Source: Gracilariopsis chorda (taxonomy: Eukaryota > Rhodophyta > Florideophyceae > Gracilariales > Gracilariaceae). From it: a DNA stretch of 64,000 bases. Position numbers and translations under genes: made by a program. The DNA lies in assembly GCA_003194525.1 (NCBI GenBank), contig NBIV01000176.1, positions 62,001-126,000 of the forward strand, given 5' to 3'. The notes below the pieces were generated by a model. That model had not been told where the DNA came from and made no database searches. It saw nothing but the letters and a program-made list of their open reading frames with translations. This document shows positions 10,041 to 21,226 of this stretch, piece by piece. How positions within the stretch are numbered: position 1 is the stretch's first letter; each line of letters opens with the position of its first letter.

Positions 10041-13000
10041 CTATAGAGGGTCACCACCACCGAAAAGACTATCAAGAGCTTGTTCTCCTAGTTCGAGTTC
10101 ATCTAGATCCTGTTTGGCGCGCTTGGCAATGCGCTTAAGGTTAACAGTTACCAATTTTTCTGGAAGCGCACAGACCTTATTCTTCTTTTTCAGTGATGTT
10201 CCCTCATGATCAGCAATGCGAGTAACAAGCCCGCGCAGAACGTGACGGTGCTTTTTGGGTTTACTGACCTGGTCAGTTTCAGCTATTTCTCGTATTGTTT
10301 CACTTATCCATCCTTGCAAGACTCCGTTTTGCCCCAGTGAAACGTGGAGCTGACGCTCACTTTCGGCCGGCCATTTCCGTATGATGGATAGCATCGAGCC
10401 AACAGCGGCATCAACTGACGAGTCCGAGTCGCCCAACTTCAGGACAGCGGCTTTTAGCGACACTTGTAGCAATGGCCCGAAGAACAGAAATTTGTCCTTC
10501 GGGGCCAATTCAGCCGCATGGGATATCGTGTCGAGTGAGAATTGCAAGGAAGTCTTCTCGAGCGAATCCTGCCCTACACTGCATGTTGAAATCCATAAAG
10601 ACGAAAGAGCATCCCCAAGAAGAGGGACTTGGAAGGGTGCTGGAAAGTACTCTCGAGCCTGAGAGTTTGCGCTCTCTTTTTTCTCACGAGGGGGGAACAT
10701 AGCTCTTATCAAATTCGCCGCCGATCTGCGCAACCAGGCTCTTCCACAGTCACGAGATATATCGAGAGATGCCGTTTCACTAAACGTTTGCACACCCCGC
10801 AGAGAGGCTTCAATGTGATCTCTAGTGCGATGCAATAGCTTTGGTACGTCGGATTGAGCGACATGTTGCAAAAATGAGGGATCAATGGCTGTCATAGTGT
10901 ACGAGAGCATAGGATTCAGCACACGCACGACCAGCATAAGAAGGTGCAGAGGCTCCATATATTGATAATCCGTGCATATTGCGGTGAGTATCGCTTTGAG
11001 GTGCAACGTAGAACTCGTGACCCCGGACAATATGGAGGCACGAATAATCTCATAGCCACAAATTCGGATGTCTTGAAGCGTTTCACGTGCCCAAGCGAAT
11101 TGCGGGTTAGGTGGATCGATTCCATAACTGCAAAGAATGTCATAACATCGCTCTTCGTGAGCAGAGGGTCCTTCTCTAAATACTTTATGGTGGTCCTCGT
11201 AAGAATCGTGTTCGATCGTGACCCTTCGGATTACTTCTTTGTTGTCCAAGTTCACTGCATGAACGAGGTCTCTGCAGGTTGGTAATAGAACACTGCCTCG
11301 CATTTCGTTAACGCTATCTGCTGGAAACTTCGATTTGTTAAAGAAGGAGTGCAGGGTAATGACAAGCATGCAGATGACCTCGACAGCTTTCGGGGCAATG
11401 GCGTGAGATAAAAGGCCGTGAACAGGTCCAGGCTCTGATCTCTTCGCGACTGGACGTGCAATTTGTTGCATGCTGTTTGACAATACGTAAAAAGCGCAAA
11501 GAACACGTGTTACCTCATCAGGGGGCCCTTTGACAAGAAACTGGAGGAAAGTATCTGGTGATTGATGCAGGGACTGAGCCTTTGAAGAAGATAATGAGTC
11601 AACCAAAGGCAAAAGCATGCGCTCAATTCTCTGTTCCGCTTCCTTCACATTCGGAATGGACATGATACAAGATACACTTGCTTCAACAAGCTGCGTCTTA
11701 TCCTGTTCGCGGAACTTGGGATTCAATAGCGTGTTAACTGCATAGTCACACAGAAGGTTTGCAAATCGTCCTATTTGAGCTTCTTTCGAGCGGCTCAACC
11801 TTTGATATAGTCCGCGTAGTGCCACGCATGCTCTCGATCGGGCCAAGTTTGGTGTTCTTGGGTTATCGATCAAGTTCCCGAGCGCTTCAATACAACCATC
11901 AAGAGCCGATGGCTGTACTATGTACAGAAGGGAAAGAACGCGCAAAGCATGAGTCTTAGGCACGAGCACGTCTGTCTCAGACCATCCCCTGATACTTTCA
12001 AAAGCCTGTTTCTGCATTGCGATCATTCGGGCTTTGATGTCCGCCGACGCCTTCTCCCATGCACCCTTGCAAAGCACATCACAGCTTGGGCTCATGGTGT
12101 CGACACAATGCCGCCAAGTTCTTCTATCGCCGTGAAAATCTCCAAAGTTCCAGCTCTGCCCGTCAGCATCGGGGCAAATAACTGCCAGTTCTCGAGGCCC
12201 AGAATCGAGGTGACTGCCAACCGAAGGCGGTTTTAACGAAACAAGGCTGAGTAAACGTGAAAGAACAAATAAGCCACCCACTTCTGGCAGAATTTGAGCC
12301 ACTACAGATAATGACCCATACAGTCGCCCATTGATCTTTCTTCTTGCCACTTTGAAGTTCACCTCATCTCCTCCATAGTCAGCATCGCCGTAACGATCCA
12401 CATCAGGATGACAAGAAAACTTCAAGACTGCAGCTGTAGCAGCGTACAGGAAACGGGTAACTAGAAATACACTTAGCTCGGAGCGATAACCCATGTTAAA
12501 CGTTACATTTGTCATTGTCGTAAAAAACGAAAGCACTGTGCTCCGTAGAACGTACGAAGGGGATGACAAGGCAGCGGCCATCAAATCGACAAAGGCAGCA
12601 CCTAGATCACGATCGCGTACTGATAACTGGTTCTGACCTTCGGCTGGGGCGAGGAACGAGGGATGAAAATGATTTGTCCCGAGCTTCGACAAAACTTCAA
12701 ACAATTTGACAGTGAATTCATGCGCCTGTTCATCGACGGACTGTAAGGGTTGCGATTCGAACCAGGCTTTCTTCAGAGGTGGGAACGCGCTTGTAGGTGG
12801 AACGAAGCTCCGAGAAAGCGGGGCGAGTACGATTGGCGCTTGAATAGCAACGTTGAGCAGGCCGTAAAACACATCGCGGAAGGCTGAATCAGGGTCAAAG
12901 CCTTCTTCATGGATAAAGGTTGGTGGGAAGTGTCTGTCAACGAATTCGACAAGGGCGTTGAGGACTTCGTTTCGCACATCGTCGCGCGGGTTTGAAAGCA

Positions 13001-13700
13001 GTGTGAGACATGCCTGTGGAACGCGCATAGAAAAGATAACTGGGAGAGATGCCCAGAGAAGGAATGATCTCAAGCACTGCACAGCGGCGTGAAGAGCGGT
13101 CCAGTTTGAAGTGGTGTGAAACTTATCAGCAGCAGAAGTGATGAAGGGTAGAGTGGTTGATATTGTAAGAGCCATGGCGTGACGAAGTTCGCCGAGTCGT
13201 TGAGGATGGATCGCGGAATGGAATGAATAGATATCATCTGACAGATGGGTCAGGACCCTACAGGCAATTTGGGGAGTCATGGCCAAGACGTCGTCGATAA
13301 AAGTGGGATATCTCTGCGGCCATTCACGAATAGCTATGGCCGTGAAGAAGGACACAGCCTTGTTGGTATGCAAAGATGAATAACGAGGGTCTGCAGAGAG
13401 CAGGCGCAAGGCAAATTTTCGCACGTGTAGTCGAAACGGTTCAGGTAGTTGAGCAAAGTTGGGAAGTACATGCTGTTCAAGCAGATGAAAGGAATGCATA
13501 GTTTCAGCCGGCGAAGGCGGGGAAGCGTTTGAGGGCGGATGAAGCAGAAGATCCGCAAGGGTGAGAGCGGACTGAGAGTTGAGTGAGGCAGAAACTTGGT
13601 TGAGCGCAGCCTCGGCCTGTTTTATCTGGCCGGGGTTGGCGTGATGAAGCTGGTGAAGAGCTTGCTTTGCCGCTTGGAGAGCAGCGGCAGTATCCGCCAT
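10041..13700 (-). CDS. exportin-5/HASTY-like importin-beta family karyopherin
   Basis: A 1219-residue, single-exon protein made of helical HEAT-like repeats throughout. Near the N-terminus the block LRLLSADPRYSSLHTNKAV, followed by AIAIREWPQRYPTF, matches the exportin N-terminal (Xpo1-type) pattern in which an IA-REWPQ-WP segment follows the importin-beta N-terminal region. A further block, LLSNPRDDVRNEVLNALVEFVDRHF, is typical of exportin-5-type repeats. The C-terminus is acidic and then Gly-rich (DELELGEQALDSLFGGG). Family members bind RanGTP and carry RNA or protein cargo out of the nucleus. Assignment to exportin-5/HASTY rather than another large exportin rests on these segments and on length, and is not certain. 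The ATG at 13700 opens with an Ala-rich helix and has no longer alternative. Confidence 0.65.
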   Translation of the reverse strand: MADTAAALQAAKQALHQLHHANPGQIKQAEAALNQVSASLNSQSALTLADLLLHPPSNASPPSPAETMHSFHLLEQHVLPNFAQLPEPFRLHVRKFALRLLSADPRYSSLHTNKAVSFFTAIAIREWPQRYPTFIDDVLAMTPQIACRVLTHLSDDIYSFHSAIHPQRLGELRHAMALTISTTLPFITSAADKFHTTSNWTALHAAVQCLRSFLLWASLPVIFSMRVPQACLTLLSNPRDDVRNEVLNALVEFVDRHFPPTFIHEEGFDPDSAFRDVFYGLLNVAIQAPIVLAPLSRSFVPPTSAFPPLKKAWFESQPLQSVDEQAHEFTVKLFEVLSKLGTNHFHPSFLAPAEGQNQLSVRDRDLGAAFVDLMAAALSSPSYVLRSTVLSFFTTMTNVTFNMGYRSELSVFLVTRFLYAATAAVLKFSCHPDVDRYGDADYGGDEVNFKVARRKINGRLYGSLSVVAQILPEVGGLFVLSRLLSLVSLKPPSVGSHLDSGPRELAVICPDADGQSWNFGDFHGDRRTWRHCVDTMSPSCDVLCKGAWEKASADIKARMIAMQKQAFESIRGWSETDVLVPKTHALRVLSLLYIVQPSALDGCIEALGNLIDNPRTPNLARSRACVALRGLYQRLSRSKEAQIGRFANLLCDYAVNTLLNPKFREQDKTQLVEASVSCIMSIPNVKEAEQRIERMLLPLVDSLSSSKAQSLHQSPDTFLQFLVKGPPDEVTRVLCAFYVLSNSMQQIARPVAKRSEPGPVHGLLSHAIAPKAVEVICMLVITLHSFFNKSKFPADSVNEMRGSVLLPTCRDLVHAVNLDNKEVIRRVTIEHDSYEDHHKVFREGPSAHEERCYDILCSYGIDPPNPQFAWARETLQDIRICGYEIIRASILSGVTSSTLHLKAILTAICTDYQYMEPLHLLMLVVRVLNPMLSYTMTAIDPSFLQHVAQSDVPKLLHRTRDHIEASLRGVQTFSETASLDISRDCGRAWLRRSAANLIRAMFPPREKKESANSQAREYFPAPFQVPLLGDALSSLWISTCSVGQDSLEKTSLQFSLDTISHAAELAPKDKFLFFGPLLQVSLKAAVLKLGDSDSSVDAAVGSMLSIIRKWPAESERQLHVSLGQNGVLQGWISETIREIAETDQVSKPKKHRHVLRGLVTRIADHEGTSLKKKNKVCALPEKLVTVNLKRIAKRAKQDLDELELGEQALDSLFGGGDPL

Positions 13701-14470
13701 GGCGACGAAGATGTATAGAAAGGCAAAGCGAGAGGTGGCGGGAGAGTAGTGGGCAAAGGAGGTTGGCAGTAATCACGGCCGCACAAGGCAAAGCATGAGC
13801 TAGTATAGGAGGGCAGAGGCTGCGTTTGCGCTGTGCTAAGGGGCGCCCATGACTACTCGCGCAGTGCACACTCTGCAGAGCGCGGTGCTTTCCTGAGAGA
13901 GCCACACTGACAAGCATGCGCGGCACACGCGCCGCCGTCAACGACACCGTGGACACGTGTCTCGCGCCCCCACGTGTGTGGGGCGTGCATGTGTTCTGCA
14001 CCCATTTGCAGTTCGCCAATCACGTCGCTGTTTATGACCCGTGCGCCATGTCTTCCAACGATCACCCGAAGGGTTCCAATTGTGCAATGCGTCTTCGTCC
14101 CGGACTGGACCGTTCGGGACCACTGGATACATGTTCTGTCAAGAGATTGGCGTCACAGTTCAGCACGAACTGTTGTAGGGATTTGTTCCTGGACCGCCAG
14201 TGGAACGTTCGATATTTGATGAACGCAAGATACGAGGGATTGCTATCATAGGTAACCCTTACCCCTGCCCTCTAAACTTCTCGTTCTGCCATGGAAGCGC
14301 TGCGCTTCTATAGGAAGAACACCATCCCCGTCCCCGAGTCCATCGCTCCAACGCTCTTTTCACCGATTTGCTCTTTCGAGCGTTGACCATCACTCCTGCG
14401 TTCGAATAGGCTCTTATTCGTCGTTTCACACACCGCGACACTCTTATTTCCCCTTCCTCTAGCGGCCATC
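13701..14470. promoter_or_regulatory. divergent promoter region, exportin / DEP-PI3K
   Basis: A 770-bp region between two head-to-head genes. It contains CACGTG-type sequences near 13970 and a GGTAACCCTTACCC motif at about 14251-14264, about 210 bp upstream of the kinase ATG. A related motif recurs upstream of other genes in this window. No further gene is supported. Confidence 0.4.
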
Positions 14471-16871
14471 ATGACACAGCAGGATGAAGCCACGTCGGTT
14501 GCTCCCTCGACCAATGCTCGACTTTCCGAACAGCTGCCTTCCGCTGTGAGCACCCCTCCCTCCAGTGCCCACGTCTCTGCTTCAATTCCTTCCACTACCA
14601 CCACCTCCTTCAGTTCATTTGAGCTCCGCCCCGACCATCTCCTCACCCTCCTCCTCGCCCCGGATCTCGAGGACAGTCTAACCCCAAGCGCTTTGCTTGC
14701 TGCCAATAATATCGCTATATTCCGTCTGCTCCCACTAATTCTTGCGGCTGTGCATCGAATGGGTGAGTCTCCGACCCGCCGCCAGTGCTTCGTCAAGCTT
14801 GTATCCGTTCTGCGTATGCGTGTTGCCGCTTGTCGTGGTCTCAAGCTGCGTTTTCTGTTGCTGATTCGCAACCCAGCCTTTGCGAATCATTGGCTGGTTA
14901 AACTTGTACATCGACGAGATTGTTATTTGGCAGCGAAACACGCGTTGGACGACTTTGCCATGGAGCTTCCAGCTAGATGCAGTTCTTCAGCGCTTTCACT
15001 CGCTATTTCTGATGATTTCATATCATTCCGTCGCTCAGACAGTAAGCAGGTAGCAGGATGGCTCAACGACAAGAATACACTCATCTCTTTTGCTGCGCGA
15101 CGTTTGCTTCACCCCGAGCACGGCATTCACATTCGTACAATAAACTGGTACATGCGTCCAATCCGTGCTGCATTCTTCGCCACTGAGCTAGTTGATGGAA
15201 TCATGGAGCATGCCAACTTCCGCTCTAGATCCGAAGGGGTGCAGCTTGCTCAGCGGATACTGGACTACGGACTCATCATCAAGGTTGGTGGTCACTCTAA
15301 TAAGTTTTCCGATTCCAAAAGAAGAGTGTACCAGTGCAGACTTGCATTACAGCGAGAAGATGCTGGTTACTGTCGCGTGAAGACTCGTTGCAACAAGTTA
15401 ATCACTTCTTGGTCCGAGCTGGAAAACCAACCGACAGCCATAAAGCAAATTGAGGTTCAGCTTCCGATGGACATGGTCGACCTACAGAGTTATGAGTTCT
15501 GGACCAGCAGTGTATATGTTCGAGATGTTGAGAAAGGTTATCGATACGGGTATCGCGCCATTACTCATCCCTTGTATTGTGGTGGCTTGCTTCCACAAGC
15601 TCATCTTGACTTCTCCAAGTTTCTGCCCGAGGATGCCGCTAGTTTCGAAGATTCATCGTCTGTTAGCGTGGGTTCATCAATGGACTACGTCAGTGACCTC
15701 CTTTCACCGAAGTCAGCTATTACTACCACAGAAATTAATGACTTTCACCAGGACAGCTCCGTAGTCGGTTCTGCAATTGTGCGCAAAGTTTTTACTAGTA
15801 TTGCTCGCCCCATGATAGTCGAGCTTCGAGCACCTATGGAAAACGCCGACTTGGATGAGGACGATCATCATATAGTACTACCTCCGGGAGTTCTGGTGAA
15901 GGAAGGAGATAACCTCATGCAAGACCTTGGTGTCGAAGTTATGTTCCAAATCTTCAATCACATCTGGAAGACCTCTCCTTTACTCAAACCCAAATACAAG
16001 AAGGCACCCTACAGTTACTGTTACGAGGTCTTTCCAACTACACCTACCCAAGGCTTTATGGAGGCTATGACTGGTCTCATACCACTCAAAGACTACGACT
16101 GGGTCGAATGGCGTGACAATTACGGCAGTGATCCTGAACGGGTTGAGGACATACTGAGATCAACTGTCGGATCATACATCGGCGCCTATATTTGCGGGTA
16201 AGTTATGCAAGTCACCTCGACATCGTTCATATTCACAACCCTGCCTTTTGTAACGCTAACTTTTTGTCTTGTTCTTTTGCATAACTATGCTTGTGATTAT
16301 GATTAGAGGGAGAGATCGGCATTTTGATAACGTGCTAATCAAAGATCATCGCTATTTGCTTCACATTGATTTTGGATTTCTGATGGGAACTAGCCCACCT
16401 ATTGATGGTCCACGAATTGCGATCGCGCCACAAATGGAGGCCGTCTTCCGCTCAATGAAAGTTTGGGATAGGTTTGTGGAAATGTCTCTAGATGCCTACC
16501 TTGCGTTGCGAGCAGAAGCACCAGCAATCATTCGAACGTCTGTAATGATATTCAGCAAAGCAGGTTATGATGAACGGCAAATCCGCGATTTTGTTCAGGG
16601 CAAGTTCAGTCTAAATGTGCATGAAAATGACAAGAAAGCTGCAGAGTTTGTCAAACGTCAGTTGGTCATGAGTTCTGGGGACATCAAAACGAGGTTTAAG
16701 GCTTTTGCACATGCGCATATAGATCCTGCGTGGTACGGTCTTCTAGAAAAGGGATTTCCGCCTGCGGTCGCGATCATGAAACTCGTTGATGCAAAAGAAC
16801 AAAAGGCTGCAAAGAAGCTCTCCCAACAGACCACAATGGTTGTAAGCGCCGAGCAGCGGATACAGCTTTAA
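14471..16871 (+). CDS. DEP-domain phosphatidylinositol 3-/4-kinase-like protein (two exons)
   Basis: Exon 1 is 14471-16197 and exon 2 is 16307-16871; the spliced product is about 763 residues. A Ser/Thr-rich N-terminus is followed by a helical region, then a DEP-like domain at about residues 215-285 (FFATELVDGIM, SEGVQLAQRILDYGLI, FSDSKRRVYQC). The C-terminal half is a PI3/PI4-kinase catalytic domain: VKEGDNLMQD near 473, GGRDRHFDN at the splice junction (catalytic DRHxxN, near 576-584), and HIDFGF (DFG-type metal site) near 595. Splicing joins GG to AGGGAGAGAT and rebuilds the catalytic loop exactly. The kinase domain is shorter than in class I-III PI3Ks, with no recognisable C2 or PIK helical domain. 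DEP domains usually bind membranes or G-protein partners, so recruitment of the kinase through DEP is inference. Confidence 0.8.
16198..16306 (+). other. spliceosomal intron of the DEP-PI3K gene
   Basis: A 109-bp intron with donor GTAAGT and acceptor ATTAG. It has phase 2 and restores the conserved catalytic loop of the kinase. Confidence 0.9.
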
Positions 16872-17649
16872 TTCATGTACACCACTTATTACAAGCCTGA
16901 ACCCTGAAAACATGATTTGCCTCCTGGATATGTCACATGGTCTACGTAATGAGCCGAGCAGAGTACCTCTTGATGTGCAGGATCTTGCACAGTTTGCGTC
17001 TGGAATTCATGGCTAGAATGGACTCATAGCCGGACGGATTATCTGTGCAACGATGTCCAGACACTAATGCCGACATGGCTTTTCCCCTGCTCGGACCGAG
17101 TGCCTCTTCGATGTACATGTTTGATTTGACCTCGTGGGAGAGGTGATGACTCATTGCGAAGGAGTACATGAGACAGCTCTTGGGAGAGCAGGCATGCGCA
17201 TACTGGCGGAGTGAGAGAAGCTTAGATGCTCTGCTGACGAGACGTTGCACAGTCTCGGCGGATCACTGCACTTGCGAGTTGTGCGCACGATGGTAGATAC
17301 TTGTGCCTTCTCACCTTGATGGTGTCATTGGCGATGGCTCCTGTACAAAGGTAACTGTGTCGTCTGAAACACCTTGTTTTTCGACGTTTGCGGTCCATAA
17401 ATGTTAGATTTTGAGCAACTTGGGCCAAGTTAGGATTGCTAGCCCTCTAACCCCCTTGTGTGCTCTTTGAAACTTTGTGTACAAGTTCCTCCCGATGCCT
17501 ACTAGCCTATCGTTTCTTGTTTTCGATTTGTACCCGTAACCTTTGGGTAAAAGGTTACCCCCACGACTAGAGGAAGCAACGTCGCGTAACGTAAGGAACT
17601 CGTTTTAGCGTGCAGTTTTTCAGCTACTTCCAGTTGTAGTTTTATCCTC
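16872..17649. other. intergenic and promoter of the membrane-protein gene
   Basis: No supported ORF. It carries CTAACCCCC near 17447 and an inverted repeat at 17536-17558 about 90 bp upstream of the ATG at 17650. Confidence 0.4.
17536..17558. promoter_or_regulatory. promoter inverted repeat GTAACCTTT/AAAGGTTAC
   Basis: Nine-base arms with a 5-nt spacer (GGGTA), about 90 bp before the start codon. The half-site resembles TAACCCTT motifs upstream of other genes here, so it is a candidate transcription-factor site. Confidence 0.4.
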
Positions 17650-18456
17650 ATGGAGTCTACCACCGCTGCAAATGCCCGAGCAACCCAAGCGTACATTTTC
17701 GCTGCTTTTCTTACCACCGTTGGGGTTGCTTTGTTCATGTCATTGGTCCAGACAATCCGTAAAAGCCCTCTTTCCGAAGGAATATCGGGGATTGGGGAAT
17801 CACCCTGGGCACTTTCAGCTCTGGCAGACTATTTCGTGGGCGCTTGCTTTGCTGCACTTTATGTTTTTCTTCGTGATGGACCACCTGTTTTCTGTCTTTC
17901 AAACAAGGTTTTCGCAGTTGTCTTTCCGTTCGTGGGCAATTTTGCGTTGCTGTGGTATGTTGCATACCTCATTGTGAAAGCAAAGGATGTGACCCGTGGT
18001 TTGCTTCCTCAGACAGTTGAGACGCCTGGTAATGTAGAAATAGATATGCGCTCATCCAGCACGCAGAAACATCCCAAAACAATTGGGGTTGCATTCTTCG
18101 CCTTGCTCTTGTGGTTTGCAGCTGTGTGTTTCTGGGCATCGCAGCGGCAGAGTCTGCAAGAAGGATACCGCGTATTAAAAATGGTGAAGTGGGCAGGATT
18201 CACGTTCATCGACAATCTAACAGGGATTCTATTCACAGTGGTGTTCATCATCGTTCGAGAAGGAGAAGTTAATTGCATCACGTCACTATGGATTCTTGGG
18301 TTGGTTTTTTTTGGCAATGGGCCGACTTGTTTATACGTGATTCATGTGGCACAACAAGCATTTTCTCGAGACGTCTCATTCTCCAGAGTGCTGTTGTCCA
18401 GGTCAAAGTCAGTCTCCGTCCACAGCGTTTTGGAGGATGGCCCCACAACACTTTGA
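17650..18456 (+). CDS. six-helix membrane protein, DUF1475-like
   Basis: A 268-residue single-exon protein. It has about six hydrophobic segments arranged as two related halves. Each half has an Asp-containing helix (ALADYFVGACFAALYVF; TFIDNLTGILFTVVF), then an acidic/basic turn (RDG, REG), then a helix with G-N (FVGNFALLWYVAYL; FFGNGPTCLYVIHV). This internal duplication resembles the plant DUF1475 family, whose function is unknown to me. A Ser-rich cytosolic tail follows. Its 3' end lies only about 118 bp from the convergent Pro-rich gene, so the 3' UTRs may overlap. Confidence 0.55.
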   Translation: MESTTAANARATQAYIFAAFLTTVGVALFMSLVQTIRKSPLSEGISGIGESPWALSALADYFVGACFAALYVFLRDGPPVFCLSNKVFAVVFPFVGNFALLWYVAYLIVKAKDVTRGLLPQTVETPGNVEIDMRSSSTQKHPKTIGVAFFALLLWFAAVCFWASQRQSLQEGYRVLKMVKWAGFTFIDNLTGILFTVVFIIVREGEVNCITSLWILGLVFFGNGPTCLYVIHVAQQAFSRDVSFSRVLLSRSKSVSVHSVLEDGPTTL

Positions 18457-18574
18457 GAAAGGAAGAAAGCCTTTGAAGACACATATAAGGGTGTTTCTTT
18501 ACAGGAATATACACATGCAACGCTTTAGATGTGTGAACGATTACATGATCAGCAGAGAGCTCGCGTCTGTACAG

Positions 18575-20878
18575 CTAGAACGGCATTTTGAGCTCGCGAA
18601 GATCTTCTATACTTCCGTTAACGTTGCGTCGATACTGCTGATGGGCGCCTTGATTGGCAAGGACGTGTACCATAAGATCGTCTTGAGACATTCCTATCTT
18701 GGATCTAGGGAATTTGGCGTCACGTCCTTCATTCGCAGAGTTGAGATCTGCTCTCGACTGCTGCAAACCATGGAAAGGCAATCCAAACGCCACATCATCA
18801 GTGAAAGCTCCCAGTTCCAACACGGCACCCGACTGTGCGGGATTTGAATCCGTTGGAAACTGCATGTCCATACTGAAGTCACGATTCGTATTTCGCAATG
18901 AATTTCCAAAACAGTCGATGCTCATGTCGCGCACGAGTTCACCGTCAATACGTTCTTGTGAGCCTATTCTCCTAGAGAACAGTAAATCCATTGAGATATC
19001 TCTTCGGATCATATCCATAGACATTTCACGTTTGCCACCTCCCAAATCACACTTTCGAAAGTCCATAGAGTTCTCCCTCGACGCGAAGGGCGCTCCGCTC
19101 TTAAATAGAAAGCTGAAGGAGCGACTGACTGAAGCTGAGTTCTTGCCGTTGTTCAAGCGAGCACTGTCAAACATTTGATTTGCAAAACTAGGAGATAATG
19201 TACAGTGGTGCGATAAAGCGCCTGATGTACCGGCGCTGTTTAGCACCTTGTCAATGTCATCCGCGCGCTGCTTGCGCGCGTTCTTGGCGTCATCCATTGA
19301 AAACTGCAACGCGTGAATGTCTATGCCTTCGGCCAGAGACTCTGACAAGCTCATATTGGACGGCATGAGGTCTTGTGACGCAGAAGGCACGACAAGGCCA
19401 ACCTCAAGTGTAGCCAAGGCCGGAGTGTCGGTGGTAATAGGGGACGCTTCCGGTTCGTCAATTCTGGTACCCGCAAGTTGAAAGGTAGCGGCATCAACGT
19501 CAAAAGCTGTGAGGGCAGAGGACTGCGGGGGTGAAAACTGTTGCGACAGTGGAGCAGAAGACTGAGATACGGGATGGTGAACGCGTTGGTCGGGTTGTGC
19601 AGTTTGTTGCAAGGCGGCGTGGGTATGAAGTCGTGCCTCTGGATTGGAGACGACGGGCATTTCATGCTGCGGGGGCATGGACGGGGCTGGCTTCTTGGGT
19701 ACGAAGTCTGGATTCTGTGCTCTCGAAGTTTGCTCGGCCTTCTTCTGCAGCAAGTCCTTCATGTCCTTGAAGAGCTGGGTGGGCGACAGATGAACGGGGC
19801 CGGATTTGTCGTCATTGGATTTCGGGGTTGCGGAAGACAACGATGAGGCGGGTGGGGTGGAACTATTAAGACTGGGGTCGGAATCGGTAGCGGGACTGGT
19901 AGTATTGGTCGGATGGTGAAACTGCAAGTGTGGGTTGTGGGGAGCGAGATTGGGGTGCATTCTGGCATGACCTCGCATTTGGGCATTTGCTTTTGCGATG
20001 GCGTTGGCGACGGTGGATTCAGCGGCTTGACGGGCGAGTTTGGTGTCTACGGCGAGTTGGTCTCGCATGATGGGGTGGGGATTGGAGAAAGTGTTCGGGT
20101 TGGGAAGATAAGGTTGGGAAGGGTGCGGGTGGGGTTTTGGTTTGTGCATATTGTGCAGTGGGAGGGAGTGAGGCGCAGCGGCGGGTTGGGGTTTGTGGTG
20201 TGGAGTTTGTTGGGGCTGCGAGAGAGCGGGGGAAGTGGTGGAAGCGGTTGTGGAAGAGGAAGACGGCGCTTGTTGCGGCAGGGAGTGATGAGAGGGTGCG
20301 GTTGATGGGGGATGAGAGAGATCGGGATTGACGGGGTAATGGGGCACAAAGTAGGAAGGATGACGATGCTGAGGATTGTAAAGGTGTAGATTGGAGGCGT
20401 CAAGCGGGAGGGGGTATGACATGAGTTGAACGGGGAGGTGGACGGGATTTGTGGAGGGGGGGTACGTTTGTACGGGAAGGGGAAGAACGGTTTGCAGGGG
20501 AAGAACGACGGGGGTTGCGGGGGGGCGAAGATGGTTGATGTTTGCGCCGACGGGGAGGATCTTGCGGTGTTGAGTGTAGCGAGTGGCACGATCCTGTCCG
20601 TTGTAGCGTTCGCAATGGGGGTGTTTTCGGAGGTAGTCGTCGAGGTTCTTCTGGAGGGGAGCGGCGTTGCCGGCTATTTTGCGGCCTTGGACGCGGTTCC
20701 ATATGGTGACGCGCTTGTGATCGGGGGAGGTGGGCTTTGCGGGTTTTGGGGTGGAGGCTGGCGGCGGAGGCAAGGGAGGTGTTGGGGTTGGGGTTGAGGT
20801 TGGGGGACTGACGTCGGGGGTGGGAGGGGATGAGGAGGGGGAGGATGGGGGCGGGGGTTGGGGGCTTGAGTTGGGCAT
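18575..20878 (-). CDS. Pro/Ser/His-rich protein with [16 protein letters not shown] motif
   Basis: A 767-residue single-exon protein. Residues 1-50 are almost entirely Pro/Ser/Thr. A compact conserved-looking block follows at about 53-95 ([33 protein letters not shown]). I recall similar blocks in nuclear proteins of plants and other eukaryotes but cannot name the family. The middle is low complexity (Pro, His, Gln, Ser). The C-terminal quarter holds five spaced copies of an R-[ED]-x-S-[MI]-D motif (RENSMD, REMSMD, RDISMD, RDMSID, RDFSMD) at residues about 600-672. These look like basophilic kinase or 14-3-3 sites. The overall design suggests a regulated transcriptional or chromatin adaptor, which is inference. 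The ATG at 20878 begins the Pro-rich tail. Confidence 0.6.
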   Translation of the reverse strand: MPNSSPQPPPPSSPSSSPPTPDVSPPTSTPTPTPPLPPPPASTPKPAKPTSPDHKRVTIWNRVQGRKIAGNAAPLQKNLDDYLRKHPHCERYNGQDRATRYTQHRKILPVGANINHLRPPATPVVLPLQTVLPLPVQTYPPSTNPVHLPVQLMSYPLPLDASNLHLYNPQHRHPSYFVPHYPVNPDLSHPPSTAPSHHSLPQQAPSSSSTTASTTSPALSQPQQTPHHKPQPAAAPHSLPLHNMHKPKPHPHPSQPYLPNPNTFSNPHPIMRDQLAVDTKLARQAAESTVANAIAKANAQMRGHARMHPNLAPHNPHLQFHHPTNTTSPATDSDPSLNSSTPPASSLSSATPKSNDDKSGPVHLSPTQLFKDMKDLLQKKAEQTSRAQNPDFVPKKPAPSMPPQHEMPVVSNPEARLHTHAALQQTAQPDQRVHHPVSQSSAPLSQQFSPPQSSALTAFDVDAATFQLAGTRIDEPEASPITTDTPALATLEVGLVVPSASQDLMPSNMSLSESLAEGIDIHALQFSMDDAKNARKQRADDIDKVLNSAGTSGALSHHCTLSPSFANQMFDSARLNNGKNSASVSRSFSFLFKSGAPFASRENSMDFRKCDLGGGKREMSMDMIRRDISMDLLFSRRIGSQERIDGELVRDMSIDCFGNSLRNTNRDFSMDMQFPTDSNPAQSGAVLELGAFTDDVAFGLPFHGLQQSRADLNSANEGRDAKFPRSKIGMSQDDLMVHVLANQGAHQQYRRNVNGSIEDLRELKMPF

Positions 20879-21226
20879 GGTGGGGAGCTTAGCTTATTTG
20901 GAAGATGACAAGAAAGGTTTTACGGGAGGAGTTTGGCGAGGACGGAGACGGGTGGGGACGGCGGTGAGAAGTTGTGTTGGTGACGGATGGTGCAACACTT
21001 GGGTTCACGTTTGGAATACACAGGGTACACAGCGTGGGCAAGGGAGTGTGCGCGTGAAAAAGGGCGATTTTTAGGGAGCGAGCGCGCGCTCTGACAGGTG
21101 CGCCTCGCGCACTCGCGTCCACGATGGACACAAACCCTGGCGGCGCACTTACGTCTCTACACGGCGCGCTGGCTCAGCAGGTGCGCCGCGCCGTAAAAAC
21201 TCGGAAGCTTCATCACGCGCGCCGCC
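20879..21226. other. short intergenic region
   Basis: Separates the 5' end of the Pro-rich gene from the 3' end of the TRM61 gene. No motif was recognised; plus-strand ORFs here are shadows. Confidence 0.4.

Noticed and set aside
19531-20797. Several plus-strand Gly/Val-rich ORFs
   Set aside because: Antisense shadows of the Pro/Ser-rich coding strand.
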